The notes beneath the pieces were generated by a model, which saw only the letters and a program-made list of their open reading frames with translations, searched no databases and had not been told where the DNA came from. 64,000 nucleotides of DNA, taken from positions 90,698,777-90,762,776 of the forward strand of contig CATIUR010000005.1 of the NCBI GenBank assembly GCA_949592205.1. The letters run 5' to 3'. Both the position numbers and the translations under genes were made by a program. Origin of the DNA: Helichrysum umbraculigerum (taxonomy: Eukaryota; Streptophyta; Magnoliopsida; Asterales; Asteraceae). This document shows, piece by piece, positions 1 to 11,364 of this stretch. The stretch's first letter is position 1, and the number at the start of each line of letters is the position of its first letter.

Positions 1-505
1 CAATGTTCATATAGAGACCATCTATGATTATTGCTTTTTCATTTATGGTATCTCTAAGTGCAATCTTATCAGAACTATCAGACTTAATCTTATTCTTAAG
101 ATCTACCTTATCTGTACTTAACCTAAGGACATCACTTTTAGCTTGTTCAAGTTCAGATATTATAGTCTTATTAGAATCATTAAAAATGCTAACTTGGGAT
201 GACAAATTCTGATTAGACACGCTTAAAACACTTAATTGTGATTGTAGATCAGTAACTAGATAACAAACATCAGCAAGAGTAAGAATATCCAAACATACCC
301 TTTTCTTGTCAGTTTGTACTTCAGCCATGCGTGCTACAAAATCATCTGGACTCATATTAGCAGTTGAATCCATATACAGCACGTCATCATCACTTGCTTT
401 CTCATGAATCTCCGGCACCTTTATTTCAACATCACTGGGCATATAGCTATTGGACTCAGCAGCTATCTCTTGATCTTCAATCTCAGCCATGAGTGCTTCC
501 TCAGA
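1..505 (-). pseudogene. In-frame continuation of the element A polyprotein beyond a TAG stop
   Basis: Reading the minus strand in the Gag frame past the TAG at 506-508 gives about 168 codons with no stop up to the window edge. They include an acidic segment (EIEDQEIAAES) and then a heptad-like stretch rich in Leu, Asp, Ser and Lys that looks like a coiled coil. This matches the linker between the zinc knuckle and protease in this Copia group as I know it. No protease motif is reached in the window. Confidence 0.6.
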
Positions 506-1804
506 CTAAGCTTGCCAATCATAAGATCCATCCAACTGTTTCACAACTAAGGCTTTGGAAGCTAAGGTACTTCCCGAACCTTGTTTGCTATTGCCAGTTT
601 CAACCTTAGGTCTTTGACACTCACGAGCAAAGTGACCATAACCTTGACAGTTGAAACACTTGATCTTGGTTTTATCAAACCCTAATCGATTTCCTACCAC
701 TTTTCTACCAGTTTTCTTCAAGAAATTTTTGACTCTCCTTGATAACATTGCAAGTTGATCCTGGAGATCTATTTCCTCAAGATAATCAGGGTCTATATGA
801 TCATAGTCTTCATCAAACATAATCGGATCATTGATTTTACCCTGAATATAGTTTTCATAAGAAGCAACAAAGGATGCAAGGACAGATAACTGTTGCTCTG
901 CAGATTTCACACTCATTGGCATCTTTTGATGTCCTTGAGTTGACTTCTCAGCAGGTGTACCTTTAGTTTCATTACCTGATGAGGTAAGAAGGCACACATC
1001 ATCCGTTATCATTTCACTATTTTCATCAGTATTACCCACTAAAAGTGCAGTGGTCGAACTAGATGAAGAAGTTGAGAGATTAGTTTTCCCATGATATAGC
1101 CCAGGATTCTGAACCTGATCAGAATCAGTTTCTCTCGATTTCTTTGTGAAATCATAACCTTTTAGCTTGTCAATGACCTGCTCTAAAGTCATGGTTGCAT
1201 ACCTTTCATCGTTGTCTTTGAGCATTACACCATACATTTCCCACTTAGACGACAAACCCTCAATAAATTTGTCGGTTCTTTCAGTCTCAGTAGTAACAAT
1301 CTCATGGTTGTCAAGATCACTTAACAAGTGGTAGAATCTAGTGATGTAAGCATCAAGATCTTCTCCTTTTAAAGTTTTTATAACAGTAAACTGCTTCTTA
1401 AGAAGATTCTTCCTGCCTGCCTTCACTTGAGGACTTCCCTCACATCTTTTCTCTAACGCTTCCCAGAGCGTTCTAGCAGTTTGAAAAGACTTGAGTTGAT
1501 GGTTTATCTCCTTTGGTAAACTCATCTTAATTGCAGAATGGGACTTATTCTCCAATTCATAGTCCTTCTTTTGTTGATCGCTCATTCGGTTATAAGCAAG
1601 AGTAACAGTTGCATTATTAACCGTTTGAGTAGGTGCAGTGTATCCATTCTTGATACACATCCAGATTGACAAATCATGGAATCTATAGTAAGATTCAAAT
1701 ATGTCCTTCCAGTTATAGTAATCTTCGATTTTCAACAATTTAGGTGGAACGTTTGATTTTCCCACCTCATGTTCCATCTCGATCATTCTACTAAGATCAG
1801 ACAT
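506..1804 (-). CDS. Copia-type Gag polyprotein N-terminal part (element A)
   Basis: A 432-residue Copia-type Gag starting at ATG 1802-1804, 29 codons after which comes the typical N-terminal capsid-like region (YYNWKDIFESYYRF). The middle carries the conserved stretch with LWEALEKRCEGS. Near residues 383-396 there is a CX2CX4HX4C zinc knuckle (CFNCQGYGHFAREC), the nucleic-acid-binding motif of retroelement nucleocapsids. The frame ends at a TAG (506-508) just after the knuckle, but the same frame reopens at once and runs open to the left edge, so the TAG looks like one nonsense mutation (CAG to TAG is a possible origin) or a readthrough site. Gag packages element RNA in cytoplasmic particles. 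Confidence 0.85.
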   Translation of the reverse strand: MSDLSRMIEMEHEVGKSNVPPKLLKIEDYYNWKDIFESYYRFHDLSIWMCIKNGYTAPTQTVNNATVTLAYNRMSDQQKKDYELENKSHSAIKMSLPKEINHQLKSFQTARTLWEALEKRCEGSPQVKAGRKNLLKKQFTVIKTLKGEDLDAYITRFYHLLSDLDNHEIVTTETERTDKFIEGLSSKWEMYGVMLKDNDERYATMTLEQVIDKLKGYDFTKKSRETDSDQVQNPGLYHGKTNLSTSSSSSTTALLVGNTDENSEMITDDVCLLTSSGNETKGTPAEKSTQGHQKMPMSVKSAEQQLSVLASFVASYENYIQGKINDPIMFDEDYDHIDPDYLEEIDLQDQLAMLSRRVKNFLKKTGRKVVGNRLGFDKTKIKCFNCQGYGHFARECQRPKVETGNSKQGSGSTLASKALVVKQLDGSYDWQA

Positions 1805-1850
1805 CTTAAAAACGTAAAGTAAAACTGTTTCGCGAATTCAGAAAACTTAA

Positions 1851-2067
1851 CTCGCAGGACTCAGCTCAACTCGCAATCTCAGCTCGACTCGCAGAATATG
1901 TCGATTCGCAAGCCTCAGTTCGGATCGCTAAAGATGTCGATTCGCAAGTGATTTGGTTTCGCAGGTGGTCTCGATTCGCAGATAAGTTTGACTCGCAAGC
2001 TTAAGCTCGACTCGCAAGTTCAACTCGGTTCGCAGGCGAAGCTGGAACCCTAATCTCGACTCGCGAA
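1851..2067 (-). repeat. Cluster of CTCGACTCGC-like repeats in the leader of element A
   Basis: At least ten degenerate copies of a short unit around CTCGACTCGCAAG are spread over about 215 bp between the PBS and gag. The same unit recurs in the LTR at 2523-2670. The unit is GC-rich against an AT-rich background. No function is known to me; it is one member of the repeat-cluster pattern described in the findings. Confidence 0.7.
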
Positions 2068-2260
2068 ATGGCTGTTAAACCCGAAAATGAATGTTTAAGG
2101 TATTTTTACGATTGAAACAGGAAATTTCGACCGTAAACAAACCCTAAAACGTCCAGAGAGTGATTTTGATCGTTAGTATGTACTTATGCACGGATAAACG
2201 ATCCGAATCACAACGCAATCACCTCTAAAACTTATGAACACACTCGTATTTAGCCCGAAA

Positions 2261-2272
2261 GCTCTGATACCA
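2261..2272 (-). promoter_or_regulatory. Primer binding site, initiator-Met tRNA (element A)
   Basis: The minus strand reads TGGTATCAGAGC, complementary to the 3' end of plant initiator methionine tRNA, the usual primer of Copia elements. It sits 2 bases downstream of the 5' LTR end, as expected. Confidence 0.93.
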
Positions 2273-2274
2273 GA

Positions 2275-2798
2275 TGTAAGTCCCTAGTTCTTCGGATCGA
2301 TAACTTCGTTATCTGTAGTATTAAGGTGCGGAATCCCTCAATACGATGTTATCTTACTAACAACGAATACGTTCGTAATTGCGTTTAATAAAACTTAACT
2401 TTAAACGAATAATACGTCAAAGTCTAGCCTTAGGTTTAGTTATTCTCTGGATATTGAATTCGCAGATTGATAATATGGCAAAAGTTATGTTTTTCACCGA
2501 ATGAAAAACATTATATAGTCTGGTCTCGGCTCGGCTCGCATGGGCCTGCGAGTTCAGTCCAACTCGCCTTGCAGCCCAAGCCCATTACCAAGCTCGACTC
2601 GCTACTGACTTCCACGAGTTCAGTTCTCATCTCGGCTCGCAAGGTTCACGACCTGAGAACTCGACTCGTACAGAATGTATTTATTTCGTATTTAACATTC
2701 GTCCAACTTAACACAATAATATGTTTAACGAATATTACTAACAAAACAAATATTTATTTACAAATCTAAACCAATATACAAACATAATAATAATTACA
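2275..2798 (-). repeat. 5' LTR of Copia element A (524 bp)
   Basis: On the plus strand the repeat begins TGTAAGTCCC at 2275 and ends ATTACA at 2798, giving TGTAA/TTACA terminal inverted repeats with TG...CA ends. The iMet primer binding site lies 2 bases inside it. The partner LTR is outside the window, so the boundaries rest on the terminal motifs and on the start of B gag sequence just beyond 2798. It contains several CTCGACTCGC-like repeats (2523-2670). Confidence 0.75.
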
Positions 2799-2826
2799 CC
2801 AGTCCTATTTCAAGCTAGATCTGTTG

Positions 2827-3996
2827 TCACAATCTATGTCTCAACAGATCTTCCAAACTCGGTTTATTTTCCTCCGGTTGTGGTGGTGGTGGTTGTTGCT
2901 TATAATAACCCGGAGCGGTCTGTGTGTAAGAAGAATTGAAGTTCCTATTGAAATTATTTCTTCCCCCTTGAAAATTATTAGACCCCTGATTCGCGAAAGA
3001 AACATTTTCCAACTGATCCATCGGTTTATCTCTATCACAAACTTTGGTCAAGTGAATACCCCCACACGTCTCACAACCAACCATTATGGCATTAATATCC
3101 TTGGTCATTTTCTCCATTTGTCTTCCAAAAGTAGCCATTTGAGCAGTTAAGGCGGCAATACTATCACTAGCTTCGGCACTAGCTACTTTGGATGCTCTAG
3201 ACCTTTCCTTCTTTTGATGCCATTCGTGAGTATGAGCAGCTAATTCGGCAATAACAGTGTGAGCTTGAGCAGCTGTCTTCTTCATGATAGAACCCCCAGC
3301 AGCAGTATCAATAGCCTTTCTGGTATCCACATCAGCTCCCTTATAAAATATCTGCACTTTCTGAAAGGTGTTCAAACCATGTTGAGGACACATCCGTAAC
3401 ATTTTACCAAATCTAGTCCAAGCCTCATATAAAGTCTCTGCTGGTTTCTGTTCGAATTGAGAAATCTCTCCCTGTAACTCGGCTGCTTTAGAAGCAGGGA
3501 AAAACCTCTGGAGAAACCTGTCAACCATACATTCCCAAGTAGTGATCTCTCCTTCTGGCAAGGAATCTAACCAATCCTTAGCCTCTCCTGTGAGAGTCCA
3601 AGGGAACACTCTCAAGTAAATCACTTCTTTCTCGATAGCTCGCAAGTTGAAAAGTGAACAAATGCCCAAAAATTTCCTCATATGATCATTTGGGTCTTCC
3701 TTCTCAGTTCCGCCAAATTGGCATTGGTTGTTAATCATATGCAAAAATTGACCTTTAATCTCAAAGTCATCAGTAATCGCGAGCTGATTAATAGCTGAAC
3801 CCTGACCATCCCGAGTGGCCTTCATCCGAGCTTCCATTTTTTGGTTATCCATTGTGGGTTCTGGTGATTCTTCCTGTTCTGTATTTGGTTCTAATTGAAA
3901 ACTAGTAGATGTGATGTTGATCCGAGCTAATCTCCTAAACTCTCTTTCTGGGTCAAAGAATGGCTCAAAAAGTGGTGATTTGGAGGTACGGGTCAT
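2827..3996 (-). CDS. Athila-like Gag (element B), truncated
   Basis: Gag-like protein from ATG 3994-3996 to a TGA at 2827-2829, about 389 residues; the frame is open upstream to 4086 but that part reads as leader. The retrotransposon Gag capsid domain covers roughly residues 110-230, with FPWTLTGEAKDWLDSL, a FFPASKAAELQGEIS stretch and a MCPQHGL motif typical of Athila-type Gag. Near residue 305 there is a CX2CX3HX4C finger (CETCGGIHLTKVC). The protein ends with SLEDLL, which in relatives begins a longer segment, so the TGA 28 bp from the LTR of A is probably a degenerate end. It would form the particle shell for element RNA. Confidence 0.75.
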   Translation of the reverse strand: MTRTSKSPLFEPFFDPEREFRRLARINITSTSFQLEPNTEQEESPEPTMDNQKMEARMKATRDGQGSAINQLAITDDFEIKGQFLHMINNQCQFGGTEKEDPNDHMRKFLGICSLFNLRAIEKEVIYLRVFPWTLTGEAKDWLDSLPEGEITTWECMVDRFLQRFFPASKAAELQGEISQFEQKPAETLYEAWTRFGKMLRMCPQHGLNTFQKVQIFYKGADVDTRKAIDTAAGGSIMKKTAAQAHTVIAELAAHTHEWHQKKERSRASKVASAEASDSIAALTAQMATFGRQMEKMTKDINAIMVGCETCGGIHLTKVCDRDKPMDQLENVSFANQGSNNFQGGRNNFNRNFNSSYTQTAPGYYKQQPPPPQPEENKPSLEDLLRHRL

Positions 3997-4144
3997 GCAC
4001 AACCTGTAACCTGTAAAAACACAAACACTAAAACAAATAAAAGCACCGACTCTATAAAATAAAAATAAATAAATAAATAAAAACAAAGACTAAAAACAAC
4101 TAAACAACTAAAATAAAATTAAGAACTTAAAATAACGCAACTGT

Positions 4145-4162
4145 TCCCCGGCAGCGGCGCCA
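4145..4162 (-). promoter_or_regulatory. Primer binding site, tRNA-Asp type (element B)
   Basis: The minus strand reads TGGCGCCGCTGCCGGGGA, the Athila-type PBS, complementary to the 3' end of a tRNA-Asp. It lies 6 bases inside the LTR end at 4169. An identical 18-mer occurs in element C. Confidence 0.92.
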
Positions 4163-4168
4163 AAAACT

Positions 4169-5021
4169 TGATGTGTTACGACCAGGTTATAAAATTTTAA
4201 ATAGAAAGTACCAAAGATATAGACTAAAACACAACTAGGCAAGTGTACCTAATCGTACAATAGTATAGTAAAGGTAAACTCCCGTTAAGTTCGTCTGCAC
4301 AGGGAACAATGTAATCGTACTTTAAGCAATTAAATTTATCTAATAATTAAACTAACAAAACAAGTAAAGATTGGAAGTTTTTGTGTCTTTTAACGACAGA
4401 CAGTCAAAAAGAGTTTATTTAACTAATAATTAACTAAGAAAAACAAGTAAAAGATAGTTGTACTCAAATAGAGAAAATATACTTGTTTAGACCTTTTGAC
4501 ATCTAGTTTATTGGATATTTTGAATTAATAACTGGATCAGATTTAGTCCACCTAGAAAACACAATTCGGATTACAAGTTGTCACTTAACAATCACCTAGT
4601 CAAGATTATACAATCCAAGTGTCCTTGAAATTTAAAACCTCTTAACTATGAATTATGTAATCAATGAAATCACAAATTAACTTATGGTTACACTTTCATA
4701 AAAACCATTAACCATACAAGATATCTCTAAATTATGGTCCACCAATATTATAAATCAATCAACCAATTCAAGTCTTCTAATTACGTCTAATCAGAATTCA
4801 CAATTAATCACTCAATTGATAAAGTAACAATATTACGCAAAAGTTATCACTAATTGCAAATCAATAAAGTCACTACTTGAATTAATCATCAAACAAACAA
4901 TCAAAGACAAAGTCATGTTCAAAATCGAATAGAAATCAAGCAAACCGATGTTTTGTTATGATATAGAATAAGATGGATGAAAAGCTTCGTTCTTGACTTA
5001 GGATGTCTCCAAAAGTCGCCT
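4169..5021 (-). repeat. 5' LTR of element B, PBS-proximal part
   Basis: It starts TGATGTGTTACG on the plus strand next to the PBS and runs to CGCCT (5017-5021), the target duplication of element C. The LTR resumes at 24674. The sequence is AT-rich with no open frame of note. Confidence 0.85.
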
Positions 5022-6573
5022 TGATGTGTGCTAAGTATAGGCAATTATAATCACAAGTTTTAAATTAAGGAAATACTGAATAATACTATCACACAATTTA
5101 GGCAAGATTAACCCGTTCGTATAATATAGTTTTATAAGTAAGTCCAAGTTTGAACACAAGGAACACAGGAAACATGATTCTAATTTATAACCAATTATCT
5201 ATTTATTCCTAATTACAACTATTTACAATTATAATACAAATAAATGATCCAATTTACAATAATATACAAGATAAGGGGGACGTTTTAGTTCCGAACGAAC
5301 ATATTTATAATTGATACAGATTCTAATAGATAAGTTTCAGGAACAACTTAAGAATACTCAATTGGATAGAAGATTATAATTATTCAAACTATTATTTATT
5401 AAACTTATTATATTTACTTATGTCTATCTGCTTTGTTGGCTATTATTATTGGTGAATTACTAATGTAGAAAATTACTTAAGCTTAAGCTAATGTTCATCA
5501 TAGCAACACAATCATAAGGTTACGCAAAGTATCACTAATTATTAAGATCTATCATCAGTTTATTAATACAATTTCATCGGTATGGCGTGAATCACAATAT
5601 TACTTTATATTAATGAATTATATTCTTCGTCTATCGCATAAGGTTAAGATCAAAACATAAACACAATCACTTAATTTATACAAACTTAATATGGTCATCC
5701 TCGTTTAATATAAATCAGTCTAACTATGTCAAGAACAATCATCAATATATTATAATAAAGACAATTCTTGTATAATAAACATTCAATAATATAGTTCCAA
5801 CATAAACATAAATTCATATAATAAATTCAATAAACATTCATTCAAATAGTTATAACGAAAATCTAATTCACAAGTAATTCAAATAAACAATATCCATAAA
5901 TTAACTCAATAAGGTTATTAAAGTTACAAGGATAAAGAAACCGAACCAATTGTCGAACCAGCTTTTCTAGGGTTAAAAACCTTCAAACCCTAGCTCCTTA
6001 ACCTCCAAATTCGCACCTTAAGTCGACCTTAAACCCTAATAATCGACTTTTGTATTCTTAAATCGTATATCTCAAACCCTAACTTAGGCCTCTATTTATA
6101 GTTTTGCTGGCCGACCTCCCAACCGCCGGTTGGGTATTCCAACCGCCGGTTGGAACAAGTTGTGTCCTGGTCCAACTCCACGTCTTCCACCGCCTTAATC
6201 CTTTAATACCCCAACCGCCGGTTGGGTAATCTAACCGCCGGTTGCACCTCAATTCCAGAATCTTCCAACTTCGGGTTGGGCTTTCCTTTTGGGCTTCTTC
6301 TTTTCTTTAAATGATTTTAATCTTCATTTTGGCCCAATTCTTCAATATTAACATTTTAGTCTTCAATTCTTTAAGGTTTAAGCTCCTTTTCTTCATTTCT
6401 TTATTTCCTTCAGTTTTGGATTCGTTCCCGTTCCTTTTTCTTCAATCTTCAATTAAAATACATCTCTACAAATATTAACAAAATAAGTATCTAAAATCAT
6501 ATAAATGCATTAAAATGTATATAAATATAGGGATAAATTACTATAAAATATACTAACTATTTGATGCTTATCA
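5022..6573 (-). repeat. 3' LTR of element C (1,552 bp)
   Basis: Plus-strand ends are TGATGTGTGC and GATGCTTATCA, giving TGAT/ATCA termini. It is flanked on the left by CGCCT and on the right by the polypurine tract. It carries the anchor TGCTGGCCGACCT (6105-6117) and a CAACCGCCGGTTG palindrome cluster. Confidence 0.93.
6118..6244. repeat. Palindrome cluster CAACCGCCGGTTG in the LTR of element C
   Basis: Four copies of the palindrome CCAACCGCCGGTTGG or close variants lie directly after the 13-bp anchor shared with B. The second LTR has the same cluster (24213-24340) with several G-to-A or C-to-T changes inside the palindromes, as expected from cytosine methylation and decay. Confidence 0.85.
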
Positions 6574-6591
6574 AATATCCCCACACTTAAG
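6574..6591 (-). promoter_or_regulatory. Polypurine tract of element C
   Basis: The minus strand reads CTTAAGTGTGGGGATATT directly before the 3' LTR start. A G-run here is the expected plus-strand primer of an Athila-type element. Confidence 0.75.
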
Positions 6592-7697
6592 TTCTGTTTA
6601 TCCTCAAGTAGAATACTGAATAAAATTTAAAATAAGCATCAAACTAATATTTAAAAATCAGAATACCAATATTAAAAATCTGTTTCATAAATTAAAATTT
6701 AAACAATTTAATTAACATGGATAACTATAATGTATAAATAAAAATTATTATTGTTCTTGTAATATATAGCTCATGAATGATTACTAATATATTTGTCCAC
6801 TTTAAACAATCTATATACATATTTTTGAATATATCTTTATTGTTAGTATGTATATTACTTATGATTTCCATATATGATATACTTTTAAACTTAATTATAC
6901 AATTTTCTTTTATATTCCCAATAAATATATAAAATACATTTTTAAGAATCAAGACATTGGTGACAGGTCTGCATTTTCATGCAACAGAGCGACATAACTT
7001 GATTCAGGTTTAAGCAAAACCAGACTTGGTCAAACCATTTTGGCGACCTCATTAGGTATCTTTTATTTTTAAGACTTTTCAAGTACTTTTGACTTGCGTT
7101 TGCTTAATTTTTAAGTATATATTAATAGAGACCAGGTCTATACTTTCATATAACCGAGGAAAGCATCAATATATACCCCCAAATGCTTCTACATAAGTAA
7201 AAAGATATATAAAATTATTGTATAATAAATTTAAAATTTAAGACTTTTTATGTCATACATCATATTATGTATCATAAAATAATATACAAGTTATTTTATT
7301 AATTTCTTAAAATTCAGAAATCTTCATATAGATTGCCTATTAGTACATCATATCATATAGCTATATATCACTCCTTATTAAGTAGCTTACGTTATATATA
7401 CAAAACAGTTAATCCACATTAAAGTCTAAACTTTTAAATACAAAACAAAACTTTTAACAAAATTATTCTAACTAATAAATACTTAGTTATTCACTTAAAA
7501 AAATTTAAGAACAATAGAAACTTAAATAAATAATTAAAGAAATTCTTTTTCTTACGAACCCTATCCCACACTTAAATTATACAATGCCCTCATTGTATAA
7601 AAATTGATAAACAAAAGTGAGTAAGGGAAAGAAAAATAGAACAGAAAACTCCCCTGACTGAATTTATAAATTTCATCATCGGCTAAGAAAAATCTGC
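6592..7697 (-). other. 3' internal non-coding region of element C
   Basis: AT-rich, with no credible coding frame. It carries AGACCAGGTCTA-like and CAATGCCCTCATTG motifs that I associate with the long 3' untranslated region of Athila elements. The last bases before 7698 join straight to the middle of the gag of D with no LTR, which marks a deletion junction. Confidence 0.65.
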
Positions 7698-10600
7698 TTG
7701 GTTAAGTTCTCCGTTAGTACTTTTACTGACACCGCACTCACCTGGTGGAACACTTATGCCCAGACTGTGAGTGTTGCTACTGCTTACCAACTCCCGTGGG
7801 AGGAGTTGAAGAAGATGTTGAGGGGCGAGTATTGCCCCAGGGATGAATTGAAACAACTAGAAGTGGAATTCTGGAACCACAAGATGCTGGGTAATGATAT
7901 CACCGGCTACACCAACCGTTTCCACCAACTGGCACTCCTGTGCCCAACCATGGTCGATCCTGAGTACAAGAGGATCGAGAAATTTGTTGATGGTCTTCCT
8001 GAGAGACTCCAAGATCTGGTAACTTCTTCCAAACCGGGTACAATTCAGAGCGCCATCCGTATGGCCCATGAACTAACGGCAAATTCTGTCCGCCGTGGTA
8101 CAACTTCAACCCCATCTGCAAACAACAAACGCAAGTGGGAAGGTAACCCCAACTCATCCAACCAAACCTCCAACAAAAAGCCTGAGTACATTAAGGCTTA
8201 TACATCTGGAACTTCGGAAAAGAAAGGGTACAGCGGGAACAAGCCCTACTGTTCCAAATGCAGCCGCCATCATGACGGTTCTTGCCCTTGCTCCAACTGC
8301 AAACGGTTCAGGCATCTAGCCAAGGATTGTCGAACCAACATTCCCACCCCCAACACTAATGCACCAAAGGCCTGCTTTGGGTGCGGAAATACAGGGCATT
8401 TCAAGAAAGATTGCCCAAAACTGAAAAACAACAACAACCCTGCTCGCGGCAGATCATTCGTTATCAAGGCTGGGGAAGCCAGACAAGACCCGAACGTCGT
8501 GACGGGTACGTTCCTTCTCAACGACCTTACCGCTTCTGTGTTATTTGATACCGGTGCCGATAGAAGCTTCATATCTGAGAAATTTAGCCCTTTACTTGAT
8601 ATTACTCCCACTGCCTTAGATGCTAAATACATTGTAGAATTAGCTAATGGCAACCTGATTGAGACTGATAGCATCATACACAACTGTACACTTAACCTCA
8701 CGAACGAAACGTTTCCCATTGATTTAATCCCTGTCGAGATCGGCAGCTTCGATATTATTGTCGGTATGGATTGGTTATCCAAGCACCGAGCTGAAATCAT
8801 CTGTCATGACAAACTCGTTCGCATACCTCTTGTCTCCGGTGGAACCTTAGTCCTACAAGGGGAGACCGGTAGACGGAATCTGAACATTGTATCCTGTCTG
8901 AAAACGAGAAAATACCTACGAAAAGGGTATCAAGCCATCCTCGCACATGTAACGGAGAAGAAGTCGGAGGAGAAGCGACTTGAGGATGTTCCGATCGTGC
9001 GGGATTTCCCGGAAGTCTTTCCTGAAGACTTGCCCGGAATTCCGCCACCTAGACAAGTTGAATTTCAAATCGAACTTGTGCCCGGAGCTGCACCCGTGGC
9101 ACGAGCCCCTTACCGTTTAGCACCATCCGAAATGCAGGAGTTGTCTAACCAACTACAGGAACTCCTGGACAGAGGATTCATTCGACCAAGTTCCTCGCCT
9201 TGGGGAGCTCCGGTCTTATTCGTGAAAAAGAAAGATGGATCTTTCCGCATGTGTATCGACTACCGAGAGCTGAATAAGCTAACCATAAAGAATCGGTACC
9301 CACTTCCTAGAATCGATGACCTGTTTGACCAACTCCAGGGATCGAGTGTTTACTCAAAGATTGATCTACGGTCGGGTTATCATCAACTCCGAGTCCGTGA
9401 CAATGATATCCCAAAGACAGCTTTCCGAACTCGTTATGGGCATTACGAATTCCAAGTGATGCCATTCGGGTTGACCAACGCACCGGCCGTATTCATGGAC
9501 CTTATGAATCGGGTGTGCAAACCATATCTTGACAAATTCGTCATTGTGTTCATCGATGATATTCTGATTTACTCTCGCAACGAGCAGGAACATGCTCAAC
9601 ATCTGAAAACCATTCTAGGACTTCTTAAACACGAAGAGTTATATGCCAAATTCTCTAAGTGTGAGTTCTGGATTCGAACCGTTCAATTCCTCGGGCACGT
9701 GATTGACAGCCAAGGAATTCATGTTGATCCCGCCAAGATTGAAGCAATCAAGGGCTGGGAGTCACCGACCACTCCAACCGAAGTGAGACAATTCTTAGGT
9801 CTTGCTGGTTACTACCGCCGATTCATCGAAAACTTTTCAAGAATAGCTGTTCCCCTAACCACACTGACTCAGAAAGATAAGAAGTTCGATTGGACTGGTA
9901 AGCAAGAGTCAGCTTTCCAGCTATTGAAAAACAAACTTTGCAGTGCACCAATCTTGTCCTTACCCGAAGGCACCGACGATTTCGTAGTTTACTGCGATGC
10001 CTCACACCAAGGACTTGGTTGTGTGTTGATGCAACGAGAAAAAGTCATTGCCTATGCCTCCCGACAACTAAAAATTCACGAGAGAAACTATACGACCCAC
10101 GACCTCGAGTTAGGTGCTGTGGTCTTCGCATTGAAAATCTGGAGACATTATCTCTATGGTACGAAAAGCACTATCTTTACCGATCACAAAAGCCTCCAAC
10201 ACATATTCGATCAGAAAGATCTAAACATGAGACAACGTCGCTGGGTTGAGTTGCTTAGTGACTACGACTGCGAGATCAAATACCATCCGGGCAAGGCTAA
10301 TGTAGTTGCCGATGCCCTAAGCCGAAAAGAACGAGTGAAACCCCTTCGAGTCCGAGCACTTTCTATGACAATTCTTAACGAGCTCCCTGCTCAAATCCTT
10401 ACCGCTCAACTTGAAGCACTCAACGATGAAAACTTGAAAAATGAAGCCTTGCGGGGCTTGGATAAACAATTCGAAATCAAACCCGATGGAACTCGATACT
10501 TCTCTAACCGGGTGTGGTTACCCAAATTCGGAAACTTGCGAGATTTGGTGATGGCTGAAGCTCACAAATCTCGATACTCTATACATCCTGGATCTGACAA

Positions 10601-10918
10601 GATGTATCATGACGTCAAAGGGTTGTATTGGTGGCCTAACATGAAAGCTGACATCGCCTTGTACGTCAGTAAATGCCTAACCTGTTCCAAAGTAAAGACC
10701 GAACACCAAAGACCTTCTGGGTTGCTTCAACAACCTGAAATTCCTCAATGGAAATGGGAACAGATTTCCATGGACTTCATTACCAAACTACCGAAAACTT
10801 CGAGTGGTTGCGATACCATTTGGGTGATCGTGGACCGTCTCACGAAATCTGCTCACTTTCTGGCCATCAAGGAAACCGACAAGATGGAGCGTCTGACTCG
10901 CATCTATGTCAAAGAAAT
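7698..10918 (+). pseudogene. Gag-Pol of element D, first part (Gag, PR, RT, RNase H, integrase N-terminus)
   Basis: The frame is open upstream of 7698 into C sequence, so no native start exists. Domains in order: Gag capsid with ALTWWNTYAQ near the start; two knuckles, a degenerate CSNCKRFRHLAKDC and CFGCGNTGHFKKDC (8290-8420); aspartic protease FDTGADRSF (about 8546); RT with CIDYREL and FIDDIL (about 9552); RNase H with VYCDAS (about 9990); the integrase HHCC finger (HPGSDKMYHD...CLTCSK) and the first catalytic Asp in MDFITKLP. The coding sequence stops at the insertion of E, after which the frame reads into the LTR of E to a stop at 10995. Intact it would copy and integrate element DNA. 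It is split, hence called a pseudogene. Confidence 0.92.
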
Positions 10919-11364
10919 TGTAACATCCTCTCCGACAGCCTGGTATTTTCTATTTATATTTGCATATTTAATTGTTTTAAATAATTATGTGATATAATTG
11001 TTTAATTATGTAAGTTGGTGAAATAGGTCTTAGGACTTATTGTGGATAGTTAAATGTTGCTTGTTTTAATTTATTAAAGTTGACGGTATAATAAAATAGA
11101 ATTCTCGCAAATGATTTTTAGGTTCCAGACAATAAATTTAGAGCGGATATAAATTACCCACAATGTTAACTGGTTAAAAAGGTGGACCGATCCATTATTA
11201 GTTACTTTACCAATTTTTCTTTCCATTTCAAATGAAACCATAAACCCTAATTAGTAAAAATCAAGAGAGATCATCAAATTGGGAAGTGTTTGGAGATTGG
11301 AATTTACAAGCTACAATCATCATCATCATCCTCTAGCTATTATCTTAGTGTCCATCTATCTTTT

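Larger units (their letters stand above)
1..2798 (-). mobile_element. Element A: Ty1/Copia LTR retrotransposon, 5' part only
   Basis: On the minus strand, reading leftwards, there is a 5' LTR (2275-2798), a primer binding site (2261-2272), a leader of about 455 bp, a gag with a zinc knuckle and then a gag continuation that leaves the window. Protease, integrase and RT must lie to the left, out of sight. The right LTR end at 2798 abuts the gag of element B, so A probably inserted into B. The first 5 bases after the LTR are CCAGT, which would be the target duplication; the matching copy lies outside the window. Confidence 0.85.

Noticed and set aside
8270..8800. Minus-strand frame of 176 codons within element D
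   Set aside because: Shadow of the D gag-protease region; no independent motif.
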